A stretch of 64,000 nt of DNA from Stackebrandtia nassauensis DSM 44728. Lineage in GTDB: Bacteria; Actinomycetota; Actinomycetes; Mycobacteriales; Micromonosporaceae. The stretch's first letter is position 1. Each line of letters begins with the position of its first letter. Shown here one piece after another: positions 26,196-33,469 of the stretch. Position numbers and translations under genes: made by a program. The notes below the pieces were generated by a model. It saw only the letters and a list, made by a program, of their open reading frames with translations. It did no database searches and was not told the origin of the DNA. Location: the NCBI RefSeq assembly GCF_000024545.1, contig NC_013947.1, positions 2,914,001 to 2,978,000 on the forward strand, given 5' to 3'.

Positions 26196-27776
26196 CTATC
26201 CGTATCGGTCGGCCGAAGCCTGCTGCCAGTAGTGCGCCCACCAGCGCGGTGGTTCGTAGAGGAGTTCACCGTCGTGGAGTCGGTGCCCGGACTCGTCGAA
26301 GCGCCGCAGTGTCTGGTCGTCGGTGCGGCGCACCAGATCCTCAGCCCGCAACTGTTCCGGCGAGGTCAGACCCATGGCGGCGATCAGGGCGTTGGCGCTC
26401 TTGACCGTCTCGCGCTGGAACCGGTACACGCGTTGGGCCTTGTCGTCGACGACGAGTGCCCGGTAGCGTCGGGGGTCCTGTGTGGTCACTCCGACCGGGC
26501 AGGTGTTGGTGTGGCAGCGTTGCGCCTGGATACAGCCCAGCGCCATCATCATGGCCCGGGCGGCGTTGGTGTAGTCAGCGCCCTGGATGAGCCGCTTGAC
26601 GATGTCGGCACCCGAGGCGATCTTGCCGCTGGCCGCCACCCGGATGTCGTCGCGCAGCCCGCAGCCCACAAGTGCCTGGTGGACGAACATGAGGCCGTCG
26701 GTCAACGGCATTCCCATGTGGTCCTCGAACTCCAGCGGCGCGGCCCCGGTGCCGCCCTCGCTGCCGTCCACAATGATGAAATCGGGTTTGATGCCGGTGG
26801 ACAGCATGGCCTTGCACACCGACAGGAACTCCGCGGGGCGCCCGACGCACAGTTTGAAACCGGTGGGTTTGCCGCCGCTGGCCTCCCGCAGCCGGGCCAC
26901 GAACTCCAGCAGTCCCACCGGCCCGGCGAAGGCCGAGTGCCCCGGCGGCGACACGCATTTCTCGTGCGCCGGAACTCCACGGGCGGCGGCGATCTCGGGG
27001 GTCATCTTCGCGGCGGGCATCACCCCGCCGATACCGGGTTTGGCGCCCTGCGACAGTTTCACCGACACGCACTTGACCCGGGGATCGCCCGCCTTGTCGG
27101 TGAACAGACCCGGATCGAAACCACCGGCGGCGGTGCGGCACCCGAAATAGCCCGAACCGATCTCCCACACCAGATCCCCGCCGGGCCGCAGGTGGTACCC
27201 GCTCAGGCCGCCCTCCCCGGTGTCGTGCGCGAACCCGCCCAGCTTCGCCCCGGCGTTGAGCGCCAGGATCGCGTTGGCCGACAGCGCGCCGAAACTCATC
27301 GCCGAGACGTTCAGCAGCGCCATCCGGTACGGCTTCGCGCACTGCGGGCCGCCGACGGTGACCCGGTGCGGCTCGTCCGGCGGCGACACCGGCGCGATCG
27401 AATGCGCCAGGAACTCCTGCCCGACGGCGTAGACGTCCAGCTCGGTGCCGAAGGCCTTCTCCTGGTTGTCGCCCTTGGCGCGTTCGTACACCAGTGACCG
27501 GGCATCCCGGTCGAAGGGACGGCCGTCGGTGTTGCGCTCGATGAAGTACTGCTGCAACTCCGGCCGCAGCGCCTCCAGCAGGAACCGGAAATGCCCCAGC
27601 ACCGGGTAGTTGCGCAGGATCGAGTGCCGCACCTGCACCACGTCGAGGACGCCGACGGCGGCGACCGCCGCCAGCGGCAGCGCCGCGAGCAGCCACCAAG
27701 CCGAGACGGCGATCGACAGCGCCAGGGCCACGGCGGCCAGCAGCACCGCCAGCACCGGCGTGGTGAACCGGACCAT
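26196..27776 (-). CDS. FMN-binding glutamate-synthase-domain membrane protein
   Basis: A 526-residue protein with two N-terminal membrane helices (~1-45) and a GltB central/FMN domain (~90-490). The motifs PGIGGVMPAAKMTPEIA, GSEGGTGAAPLEFED and CIQAQRCHTNTCPVGVTTQ (three Cys for a 3Fe-4S cluster) are complete, but the amidotransferase domain is absent. Archaeal-type GltS-like oxidoreductases have this form. The membrane anchor and the co-transcribed PoxB-like gene suggest a membrane redox role. A TATGGT at 27783-27788 on the minus strand, 6 nt before the ATG, suggests a leaderless transcript. Confidence 0.85.
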   Translation of the reverse strand: MVRFTTPVLAVLLAAVALALSIAVSAWWLLAALPLAAVAAVGVLDVVQVRHSILRNYPVLGHFRFLLEALRPELQQYFIERNTDGRPFDRDARSLVYERAKGDNQEKAFGTELDVYAVGQEFLAHSIAPVSPPDEPHRVTVGGPQCAKPYRMALLNVSAMSFGALSANAILALNAGAKLGGFAHDTGEGGLSGYHLRPGGDLVWEIGSGYFGCRTAAGGFDPGLFTDKAGDPRVKCVSVKLSQGAKPGIGGVMPAAKMTPEIAAARGVPAHEKCVSPPGHSAFAGPVGLLEFVARLREASGGKPTGFKLCVGRPAEFLSVCKAMLSTGIKPDFIIVDGSEGGTGAAPLEFEDHMGMPLTDGLMFVHQALVGCGLRDDIRVAASGKIASGADIVKRLIQGADYTNAARAMMMALGCIQAQRCHTNTCPVGVTTQDPRRYRALVVDDKAQRVYRFQRETVKSANALIAAMGLTSPEQLRAEDLVRRTDDQTLRRFDESGHRLHDGELLYEPPRWWAHYWQQASADRYG

Positions 27777-27846
27777 GGCGGGACCATATCGGAACAAAAC
27801 CGGCCAAGATCGGCATTCCCGACATCGCGCCACCGTGATCACCGTG

Positions 27847-27871
27847 GTTTAGCCGCCCCACCTCGGGGTAA
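27847..27871 (+). promoter_or_regulatory. SigB/SigF-type promoter for hemerythrin 2
   Basis: GTTT (27847-27850), 15 bp, GGGTAA (27866-27871), 69 bp before the ATG at 27941. It closely resembles the promoter of hemerythrin 1. Confidence 0.7.
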
Positions 27872-27940
27872 TCGCTGAAGCGGATCGGCGAAAGCGTGAA
27901 TACCTCAACGGAAAGTCGTTTCCATGGCCAGGAGGGCCCG

Positions 27941-28498
27941 ATGGTCACCAAGACCGATACGAACCTGATCAGCGTTGTCATAGCCGACCACCGCCACATC
28001 GAAGGCGTCTTCAAGGAACTGCTGAACCCCGCCACCCCGCATCCACGGCGGCAGCGGCTGCTGGAGCACGTCATCGGCGAACTGGTGCGGCACGCCACCG
28101 CTGAAGAACGCTACCTGTACCCGTTGGCGCGAGAGCTGCTGGTGGACGGAGACGAGGCCGTCGACCGCGAACTGGCCGAACATGTCGAAGCCGAAGCGGT
28201 GATGCGGAACCTGGAACGTCTCGACGTCGCCGACCCCCGCTTCCTCCCGCACCTGGAGAACCTGATCCGCATCATCCGCCACCACGTCGGCGAGGAGGAG
28301 CGGGTGCTGCTGCCCAAACTGGACCGTGCCGGTGAGGACTCGCAGCTGCGCGAACTCGGCCTGAAGATGTTGCGGTCCAAGGAAACCGCCTCGACAGTGC
28401 CACACCCCGACGCGACCGACCAGCCCTCGGCCGACCACCTTGTCGACACCGGAGCCGGATACGTCAACCGGTTGCGCGACCACCTGACCCGCACCTAA
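27941..28498 (+). CDS. Hemerythrin-like (HHE) domain protein 2
   Basis: A 185-residue paralogue of hemerythrin 1. IADHR, ELVRHATAEERYLYP, EHVEAEAVM and IRHHVGEEERVLLP supply the expected diiron ligands, and the tail TVPHPDATDQPSADHLVDTGAGYVNRLRD repeats the tail of paralogue 1. AGGAGG lies 5 nt before ATG 27941; a GTG at 27896 is unlikely. It is divergent from the GltS-like gene and closed by a bidirectional terminator. Confidence 0.9.
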   Translation: MVTKTDTNLISVVIADHRHIEGVFKELLNPATPHPRRQRLLEHVIGELVRHATAEERYLYPLARELLVDGDEAVDRELAEHVEAEAVMRNLERLDVADPRFLPHLENLIRIIRHHVGEEERVLLPKLDRAGEDSQLRELGLKMLRSKETASTVPHPDATDQPSADHLVDTGAGYVNRLRDHLTRT

Positions 28499-28516
28499 GC
28501 CCACCCAACCCCCACA

Positions 28517-28542
28517 GCGAGCGGTCCACCCGGACCGCTCGC
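28517..28542. terminator. Bidirectional terminator between hemerythrins 2 and 3
   Basis: An 11 bp stem GCGAGCGGTCC/GGACCGCTCGC (28517-28527, 28532-28542) with an ACCC loop; CTCGTTT follows on the plus strand. Confidence 0.8.
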
Positions 28543-28548
28543 TCTCGT

Positions 28549-29019
28549 TTACGCGGTGGGTTCCTGCGCCGCGTCGCGCTGCCGGATCCGGGCGTCCATC
28601 TCGGCCAGCCAGCGAAGCTCGTAGCGGCGGCCCACCTCGTCCAGCCACTCCGAGGTGAACACCTGCCGCAACACGGGCAGCACAGTGGACTCCTCGCTCT
28701 CCATCTCGCTGGCGACCTTGTGGCTGAACATGGTCAGCGAACGCGAGAAGTCCGCGGTCCCCAGATCCCGCTCCACATTGTCCAACTTGGCCTCCAGCTC
28801 CCGATGCTGGACGGTACGGGTACCGACGAGCTCGGAGCACGCGGGGGACTCACGCAGAAGTTCCCGGTAGACCTGCGTCTCGGTGGCGGCGTCGTGAGCC
28901 GCCAACCTCAGTCTCAGCTGCGAGATGAGGAACTCGGCGTCCTGTTCGTCCTGGCCGATCCGGTCGATGAGGTCGCGGATGTCGTCGTGGTCATGGGTTA
29001 TGGCGGCTACGGCGTTCAT
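28549..29019 (-). CDS. Hemerythrin-like (HHE) domain protein 3
   Basis: A 156-residue protein of a different hemerythrin branch from the other two. The ligands are in ITHDHDDIRDLI, LRLAAHDAATETQVY, TVQHRELE and SHKVASEMESEESTVLPVL. The GGAGG site lies 4 nt before the ATG. A SigB-type promoter reads into it, and it is divergent from the DNA that feeds the membrane protein and second TPP enzyme. A putative O2, NO or iron sink under stress. Confidence 0.88.
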   Translation of the reverse strand: MNAVAAITHDHDDIRDLIDRIGQDEQDAEFLISQLRLRLAAHDAATETQVYRELLRESPACSELVGTRTVQHRELEAKLDNVERDLGTADFSRSLTMFSHKVASEMESEESTVLPVLRQVFTSEWLDEVGRRYELRWLAEMDARIRQRDAAQEPTA

Positions 29020-29079
29020 GGCGCCTCCTGTATGCGAGGTTTCGGACTTAGCTCGATTTCCGCCGCACTGTTAGCAGCG

Positions 29080-29105
29080 TTACCCGGAACCCGAATCCGC
29101 TAACC
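29080..29105 (-). promoter_or_regulatory. SigB/SigF-type promoter for hemerythrin 3
   Basis: On the minus strand GGTT (29102-29105), 16 bp, GGGTAA (29080-29085), 60 bp before the ATG at 29019. It lies back to back with the plus-strand promoter at 29112-29137. Confidence 0.65.
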
Positions 29106-29111
29106 AGTCGG

Positions 29112-29137
29112 GTTTGGGCGCGTCGGGGATCGGGTAC
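29112..29137 (+). promoter_or_regulatory. SigB/SigF-type promoter for the TPP-enzyme operon
   Basis: GTTT (29112-29115), 16 bp, GGGTAC (29132-29137). Predicted start about 29145-29148, at or next to a small open frame's ATG. Only 6 bp separate it from the divergent hemerythrin 3 promoter. Confidence 0.65.
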
Positions 29138-29147
29138 CGAATCGGGT

Positions 29148-29330
29148 ATGACAGGCGAAAACGAGCAGAGCACACCGCCCCCCACGCGTCGGGGCAAGCA
29201 CCCGTACCGACGGTGGCGGACGGCGTGGAGACAGCACCGTGAGTCCAACATGGGCTACGTGTGGACACTGGCGCTGTTGATGCCAGGAGGCGACCGTGTT
29301 CGACGAGATTCATTCCCGGCACGGCCGTGA
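29148..29330 (+). CDS. Possible small basic protein (60 aa), leaderless
   Basis: Reads MTGENEQSTPPPTRRGKH..., rich in Arg, with a mildly hydrophobic YVWTLALLM segment. It has no Shine-Dalgarno but begins exactly where the SigB-type promoter should start transcription. Its last 35 bp overlap the next gene in another frame. Third positions are GC-rich except in the overlap. It may be real or only leader sequence. Confidence 0.35.
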   Translation: MTGENEQSTPPPTRRGKHPYRRWRTAWRQHRESNMGYVWTLALLMPGGDRVRRDSFPARP

Positions 29331-29574
29331 CGGCCGCGAGGCGCGCACCGCGCTGCCGGTGTCGCCCCGGTTGAAGGCCGTCACCGCCGCGAGTGGCGCG
29401 CTGGCGTGTCTGACGCTGGCCGCGGTCCTGTGGGCGACCGGTTGGGGGCCGGGCTGGCTGGCCGTGGTGGTGCTGGTCATCGGCGTGTGGGCCGTGGCCG
29501 ACACGGGGTTGCAGTGGCACCGGTACCGCGTGCGAAACCGTGACAATCCAACCAGGAAGGGCACCCAGACATGA
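29296..29574 (+). CDS. Small membrane protein (92 aa)
   Basis: A 92-residue protein with two hydrophobic helices (~27-48 and ~52-68) and charged ends (SRHGRDGREAR, HRYRVRNRDN). GTG 29296 follows a perfect AGGAGG at 5 nt spacing. The stop overlaps the TPP enzyme start (ATGA). I recognise no family. Its coupling to a quinone-type pyruvate oxidase suggests a membrane adaptor role, which is inference. Confidence 0.7.
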   Translation: MFDEIHSRHGRDGREARTALPVSPRLKAVTAASGALACLTLAAVLWATGWGPGWLAVVVLVIGVWAVADTGLQWHRYRVRNRDNPTRKGTQT

Positions 29575-31364
29575 CGTTCACCGTCGCCGACCACATCCTC
29601 GCCCGACTGCGCGAATGGGAGGTCGACACCGTGTTCGGCTACCCGGGGGAGGGCATCAACGGACTGCTGGCCGCCTGGCAGCGGGACACCAAGAACGCCC
29701 CCCGGTTCGTACAGGCTCGGCACGAGGAGATGGCCGCGTTCGCCGCCGTCGGGTACGCCAAGTTCTCCGGACGGGTGGGCGTGTGCGCGTCGACCTCCGG
29801 GCCCGGCGCGATCCACCTCCTGAATGGACTGTATGACGCCAAGATGGACCACGTCCCCGTGGTGGCGATCATCGGCCAGACCGAGCGGGGTGCCATGGGC
29901 GGCACCTACCAGCAGGAGATCGACCTGCCGAACCTGTTCAAGGACGTCGCCGGAGCCTACGTCCACACCGTGACGGTCCCCGAGCAGCTTCCCAACGTCC
30001 TCGACCGGGCGATCCGCACCGCCGTCACCCGGTGCGCGCCCACCGCCGTGATCATTCCGCAGGACGTGCAGGAGCTGCGGTTCCCCGGTCCCAACGAGAC
30101 CTTCCGCCCCTCGCCGTCCAGTGTGGGTATCGAACGGCCGGTCGCCGTACCCGACACCGACGCGCTGGGCCGGGCCGCCGAGGTCCTCAACGCGGGTCAC
30201 AAGGTGGCCATCCTGGTCGGTCAGGGAGCCAGGGACGCCGCGCCCGAGGTCGCGCAGGTGGCCGAGCTGACCGGTGCGGGCGTCGCCAAAGCGTTGCTGG
30301 GCAAGGACGTCCTGCCCGACACACTGCCCTTTGTGACCGGTGCGACGGGTCTGCTGGGCACCCGGCCCAGCTACGAGATGATCCGCGACTGCGACACGCT
30401 GCTGGCCGTCGGGACCAGCTTCCCGTATGCGAAGTTCCTGCCCGGCATCGAGCAGGCGCGCGGCGTCCAGATCGACATCGACGGCGGTATGATCGGCATG
30501 CGCTACCCCTTCGAGGTCAACCTCGTCGGCGACGCCAAGGCGACGCTGCGGCTGCTGATCCCGTTGCTGGAGAACAACCGCAACCGTTCCTGGCGCGACA
30601 AGATCGAAGCCAACGTCGCACAGTGGTGGAACGTGATCGAACAACAGTCGACGGTCAGCGCCAAACCCACCAACCCGATGCGGACCTTCGTGGAGGCGTC
30701 CAAACGGCTGCCCGACGACGCGATCGTCACCTGCGACTCCGGTTCGGCGGCCACCTGGTACGCCCGGCACCTGAAGTTCGGCGAGCACACCCGCGGTTCG
30801 CTGTCGGGAACGCTGGCCAGCATGGGATGCGGTGTGCCCTACGGGATCGGGGCCAAGGCCGCCTTCCCCGAACGTCCGGTGTGGTGTTTCGTCGGCGACG
30901 GCGCGATGCAGATGAACGGCCTGGCCGAACTGCTGACGGTGGGACGGTACTGGCGCGAGTGGGACAACCCGCACTTCGTGGTCGTCGTCCTCAACAACGG
31001 CGAACTCAACCAGGTCAGCTGGGAGATGCGCGCCATGGCGGGCTCCCCGATGTTCCCCGAGTCGCAGACGCTGCCGCAGCTGAACTACGCCAGGTTCGCC
31101 CACGACATCGGCATGGTCGGACTGGAAGTCGGTTCCCCCGAGGACATCCCCGGCGCCTGGGACGCGGCGGTCGCCGCCGAACAGCCCGTCGTGATGGACG
31201 TCCACTGTGATCCGAACGTGCCGCCGATCCCGCCCGCGGCCAGCTTCGAGCAGATCAAGTCGACCACGGCGGCCCTGCTGAAGGGCGATGACAACGCCTG
31301 GGAGGTCCTGAAGGAAGGCGTGATGACGAAGATGAAGGAGATGGCGACGCGTCGCCGCGACTAG
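29571..31364 (+). CDS. Thiamine-diphosphate enzyme 2, pyruvate oxidase-like
   Basis: A 597-residue ThDP enzyme, paralogous to the one at 24.4-26.2 kb. The catalytic Glu lies in ARHEEMAAFAAVGYAKF, GPGAIHLLNGLYDAK is shared with the paralogue, and GDGAMQMNGLAELL...LNNGELNQ is the Mg/ThDP motif. It is likely a pyruvate oxidase or decarboxylase linked to quinone or O2. It is co-transcribed with the upstream membrane protein (ATGA overlap) and reads on into the Rho_N-domain protein, all from the SigB-type promoter at 29112. Confidence 0.88.
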   Translation: MTFTVADHILARLREWEVDTVFGYPGEGINGLLAAWQRDTKNAPRFVQARHEEMAAFAAVGYAKFSGRVGVCASTSGPGAIHLLNGLYDAKMDHVPVVAIIGQTERGAMGGTYQQEIDLPNLFKDVAGAYVHTVTVPEQLPNVLDRAIRTAVTRCAPTAVIIPQDVQELRFPGPNETFRPSPSSVGIERPVAVPDTDALGRAAEVLNAGHKVAILVGQGARDAAPEVAQVAELTGAGVAKALLGKDVLPDTLPFVTGATGLLGTRPSYEMIRDCDTLLAVGTSFPYAKFLPGIEQARGVQIDIDGGMIGMRYPFEVNLVGDAKATLRLLIPLLENNRNRSWRDKIEANVAQWWNVIEQQSTVSAKPTNPMRTFVEASKRLPDDAIVTCDSGSAATWYARHLKFGEHTRGSLSGTLASMGCGVPYGIGAKAAFPERPVWCFVGDGAMQMNGLAELLTVGRYWREWDNPHFVVVVLNNGELNQVSWEMRAMAGSPMFPESQTLPQLNYARFAHDIGMVGLEVGSPEDIPGAWDAAVAAEQPVVMDVHCDPNVPPIPPAASFEQIKSTTAALLKGDDNAWEVLKEGVMTKMKEMATRRRD

Positions 31365-31397
31365 CGGCGGCCGGCCGTCTCCGGGAAGGGAGGCGAG

Positions 31398-31733
31398 ATG
31401 CCACAGCAACAGTGGAGCGCCAAACGAGAACGCCAGTACGAGAAGATCAAGTCCTCGCAGAAGAAGCGGGGAGCCAGCGAAGACCGTGCCGAGGAGATCG
31501 CGGCCCGCACGGTCAACAAGAACCGCGCCCAGTCGGGTGAGGCGAAGAAGTCCAGCAAGCTGTCACGCGAGGACGTCTCGCCGCAGCACCGCGGCGGCAA
31601 ACGCTCCGGCAACCGGCAGGGGCCGGGCGGCCCCACCCTGGACCAGCTGTACCAGGAGGCGCGGCGCAAGAACATCAGGGGCCGTTCCACCATGAACAAG
31701 GCCCAGCTGCAACGAGCCGTCGGCCGGTCCTGA
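31398..31733 (+). CDS. Small basic protein with C-terminal Rho_N-like domain
   Basis: A 111-residue Lys/Arg-rich protein. The first half (QYEKIKSSQKKRGASEDRAEEIAARTVNKNRAQSGE) is the widespread actinobacterial 'plasmid stabilization' small-protein pattern, and the C-terminal LDQLYQEARRKNIRGRSTMNKAQLQRAV resembles the nucleic-acid-binding Rho N-terminal (SAP-like) domain. GGGAGG precedes the ATG. Homologues occur beside stress genes; the function is not established. A strong terminator follows. Confidence 0.8.
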   Translation: MPQQQWSAKRERQYEKIKSSQKKRGASEDRAEEIAARTVNKNRAQSGEAKKSSKLSREDVSPQHRGGKRSGNRQGPGGPTLDQLYQEARRKNIRGRSTMNKAQLQRAVGRS

Positions 31734-31750
31734 CCGACCGACGCGTAAAA

Positions 31751-31784
31751 CGGGTGTCCCAGCTAGTTCTAGCTGGGACACCCG
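31751..31784. terminator. Bidirectional terminator
   Basis: An inverted repeat CGGGTGTCCCAGCTAG/CTAGCTGGGACACCCG (31751-31766, 31769-31784) between convergent genes. The innermost pairs must open to form the loop. Confidence 0.8.
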
Positions 31785-31851
31785 CGTGTGGGTGGGAGAA
31801 ATGAGCTGAGGGGTGGCCAGCCAGGCGACGACGGCTGGCCACCGAGAAATG

Positions 31852-32274
31852 TCAGATGTTCGGCGTCGCCGCGCTGATGTCGGCCAGCGCCGATTCCGGA
31901 TCGAGTTCCTCGGCCAGGTCTCCCAGGCTGACGATGCCGACCGGATGACCGGCCGAGTCACACACCGGCAGCCTCCGGACGCTGCTCTCGCGCATCTGGC
32001 GAACAGCGTCAGCGGTCGAGGAGTCGGGCGCCAGGCAGATCGCCGACGGCGAAGCCACAGCCCCGACCGGTGCCTCCTGCGGGTTGAAACCCTCGGCCAG
32101 GCCCCGCACCACGAGATCGCGGTCGGTGACGATTCCCGACACCCGGCCGTCGTTCATGATGATGACCGAACCGATGTCGTTGTCGCGCATGATCGCGGCC
32201 GTGGCCGAGACCGACGCGTCCTGTGGGACGCATACCGGATTGGGTGTCATGACGCTGGAGATTTGCGCACCCAT
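31852..32274 (-). CDS. Tandem CBS-domain protein
   Basis: A 140-residue protein consisting of two CBS domains (~7-60 and ~72-126): VMTPNPVCVPQDASVSATAAIMRDNDIGSVIIMNDGRVSGIVTDRDLV, then a second copy ending VGIVSLGDLAEE. Such stand-alone pairs bind adenosyl nucleotides and are induced by dormancy or stress (e.g. Hrp1-type). GGAGG precedes the ATG. It lies 55 bp downstream of the sigma gene on the same strand and may share its transcript. Confidence 0.9.
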   Translation of the reverse strand: MGAQISSVMTPNPVCVPQDASVSATAAIMRDNDIGSVIIMNDGRVSGIVTDRDLVVRGLAEGFNPQEAPVGAVASPSAICLAPDSSTADAVRQMRESSVRRLPVCDSAGHPVGIVSLGDLAEELDPESALADISAATPNI

Positions 32275-32310
32275 GGTGATTACCCTCCTTGAGTCGACTC
32301 TGGCTGTGGA

Positions 32311-32335
32311 GTACCCAGCCGGACGAAATTCATGC
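32311..32335 (-). promoter_or_regulatory. Possible internal SigB-type promoter for the CBS gene
   Basis: On the minus strand GCAT (32332-32335), 15 bp, GGGTAC (32311-32316). The -10-like half is strong, the -35 half weak. It starts within the last codons of the sigma gene. Confidence 0.35.
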
Positions 32336-33133
32336 GTCCAGCCGTTCCCGCAGCTTCGTCAGCGTCTGCCGCAGCAGCCGTGAGACGTGCATCTGGGAAA
32401 GGCCGACCTCGCGGGCGATCTCCGACTGGTGCAGGTCGTCGACGAACCGCAGTGACAGGATCCGGCACTCGCGGGGCGTCAGTTCCTTGATGGCCGGGCG
32501 CAGCAGCATCCGGGCCTCGGCCGAGGCCATGGCCGGGTCACTGCCACCGAGCGAGTCGATCAGTTCCTCCGACGACTCGCGGTGCGCCGGTGTGTGCAGC
32601 GACACGCCCTCGTAGGCGCCGACGCAGTTGATGCCGGCGCGGACCTGCTCCACCGGCATCGACAGGTACTCGGCGTAGTCCTCCAGTGTGGGACTGCGGC
32701 CGAGCCGCTGGGACAGATCCTTGGACGCCTCGTTGAACGCCAACCGGGTCTCCTGCAGGCGGCGCGGTACCCGCACCAGCCAGCCCTTGTCACGGAAGTG
32801 GCGTTTGAGTTCGCCGAGGATGCTGGGTACGGCGAAGTGGGTGAAGCCACCACCCCGTCCGCACTTGAAGTTGTCGACCGCGTTGATCAGACCCAGTCGG
32901 GCTACCTGGGTCAGATCCTCCAGCGGTTGCCCGCGGTGCTCGAAGCGGCGGGCGAGCCGGTCGGCCAGCGGCAGCGCGCGTTGCACCACGGTGTTGCGCA
33001 GCGCACGGCGGCGGGGATCGGTTTTCTTGAGTCGTTCCATCCGCTCCAGGACGGGTTTGACCTGGGGATCCAGGTCCTCACGCCGGGCGGGGGTCGGTTG
33101 GGTACGGGTTCTGGAAAGTGTCGCATTGCGCAT
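32330..33133 (-). CDS. RNA polymerase sigma factor, SigB/SigF/SigG type
   Basis: A 267-residue group 3 sigma factor. Sigma-2 includes PLEDLTQVARLGLINAVDNFKCGRGGGFTHFAVPSILGELKRHFRD and RRLQETR; sigma-3 covers ~130-185; sigma-4 ends with LRFVDDLHQSEIAREVGLSQMHVSRLLRQTLTKLRERL. This is the general stress branch. ATG 33133 has GGAAG 8 nt upstream. No anti-sigma (RsbW) or antagonist (RsbV) gene is adjacent; instead the divergent gene encodes an ANTAR-GAF-PAS-PP2C protein. It is the natural reader of the GTTT-GGGTAA boxes in this window. Confidence 0.92.
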   Translation of the reverse strand: MRNATLSRTRTQPTPARREDLDPQVKPVLERMERLKKTDPRRRALRNTVVQRALPLADRLARRFEHRGQPLEDLTQVARLGLINAVDNFKCGRGGGFTHFAVPSILGELKRHFRDKGWLVRVPRRLQETRLAFNEASKDLSQRLGRSPTLEDYAEYLSMPVEQVRAGINCVGAYEGVSLHTPAHRESSEELIDSLGGSDPAMASAEARMLLRPAIKELTPRECRILSLRFVDDLHQSEIAREVGLSQMHVSRLLRQTLTKLRERLDA

Positions 33134-33469
33134 GGTTATCACTTCCACGGTTGACGCCGGTCACCGCGCTGATGTGCGCTACCGACGGGAAGTTGTTCGC
33201 CATCTGTGCCCGTTGCTTGAGCACCTTCACGACGCCAGTTCGCGTTATGAGATCGACCTGTGAGCCAGGGGCCGTTGCTTGACCCTCAGAACTGGCTGTA
33301 TGCCGGTCGTGATGGTCACGATACGCCCATTCGCCCCGTTGTGTCAAAGAGGGGCGATTTATTAAGGGAATCCCGAATTATCCTGCGGGACAGCAGTTCA
33401 AGAAAGATCCAAAATGGATTCAATGGTGTTTGTGTGGACAAACGTCCCCGAATCTGCTGTTGTGAGTGC
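33134..33469. other. 336 bp divergent intergenic region (sigma factor / PP2C)
   Basis: Relatively AT-rich. It should hold the sigma promoter(s) and the PP2C promoter (a weak TTGTGT, 15 bp, TATTAA at 33340-33366), plus a small palindrome GTTTGT-GTGG-ACAAAC (33428-33443). I find no SigB-type box here, so autoregulation is not evident. Confidence 0.4.
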
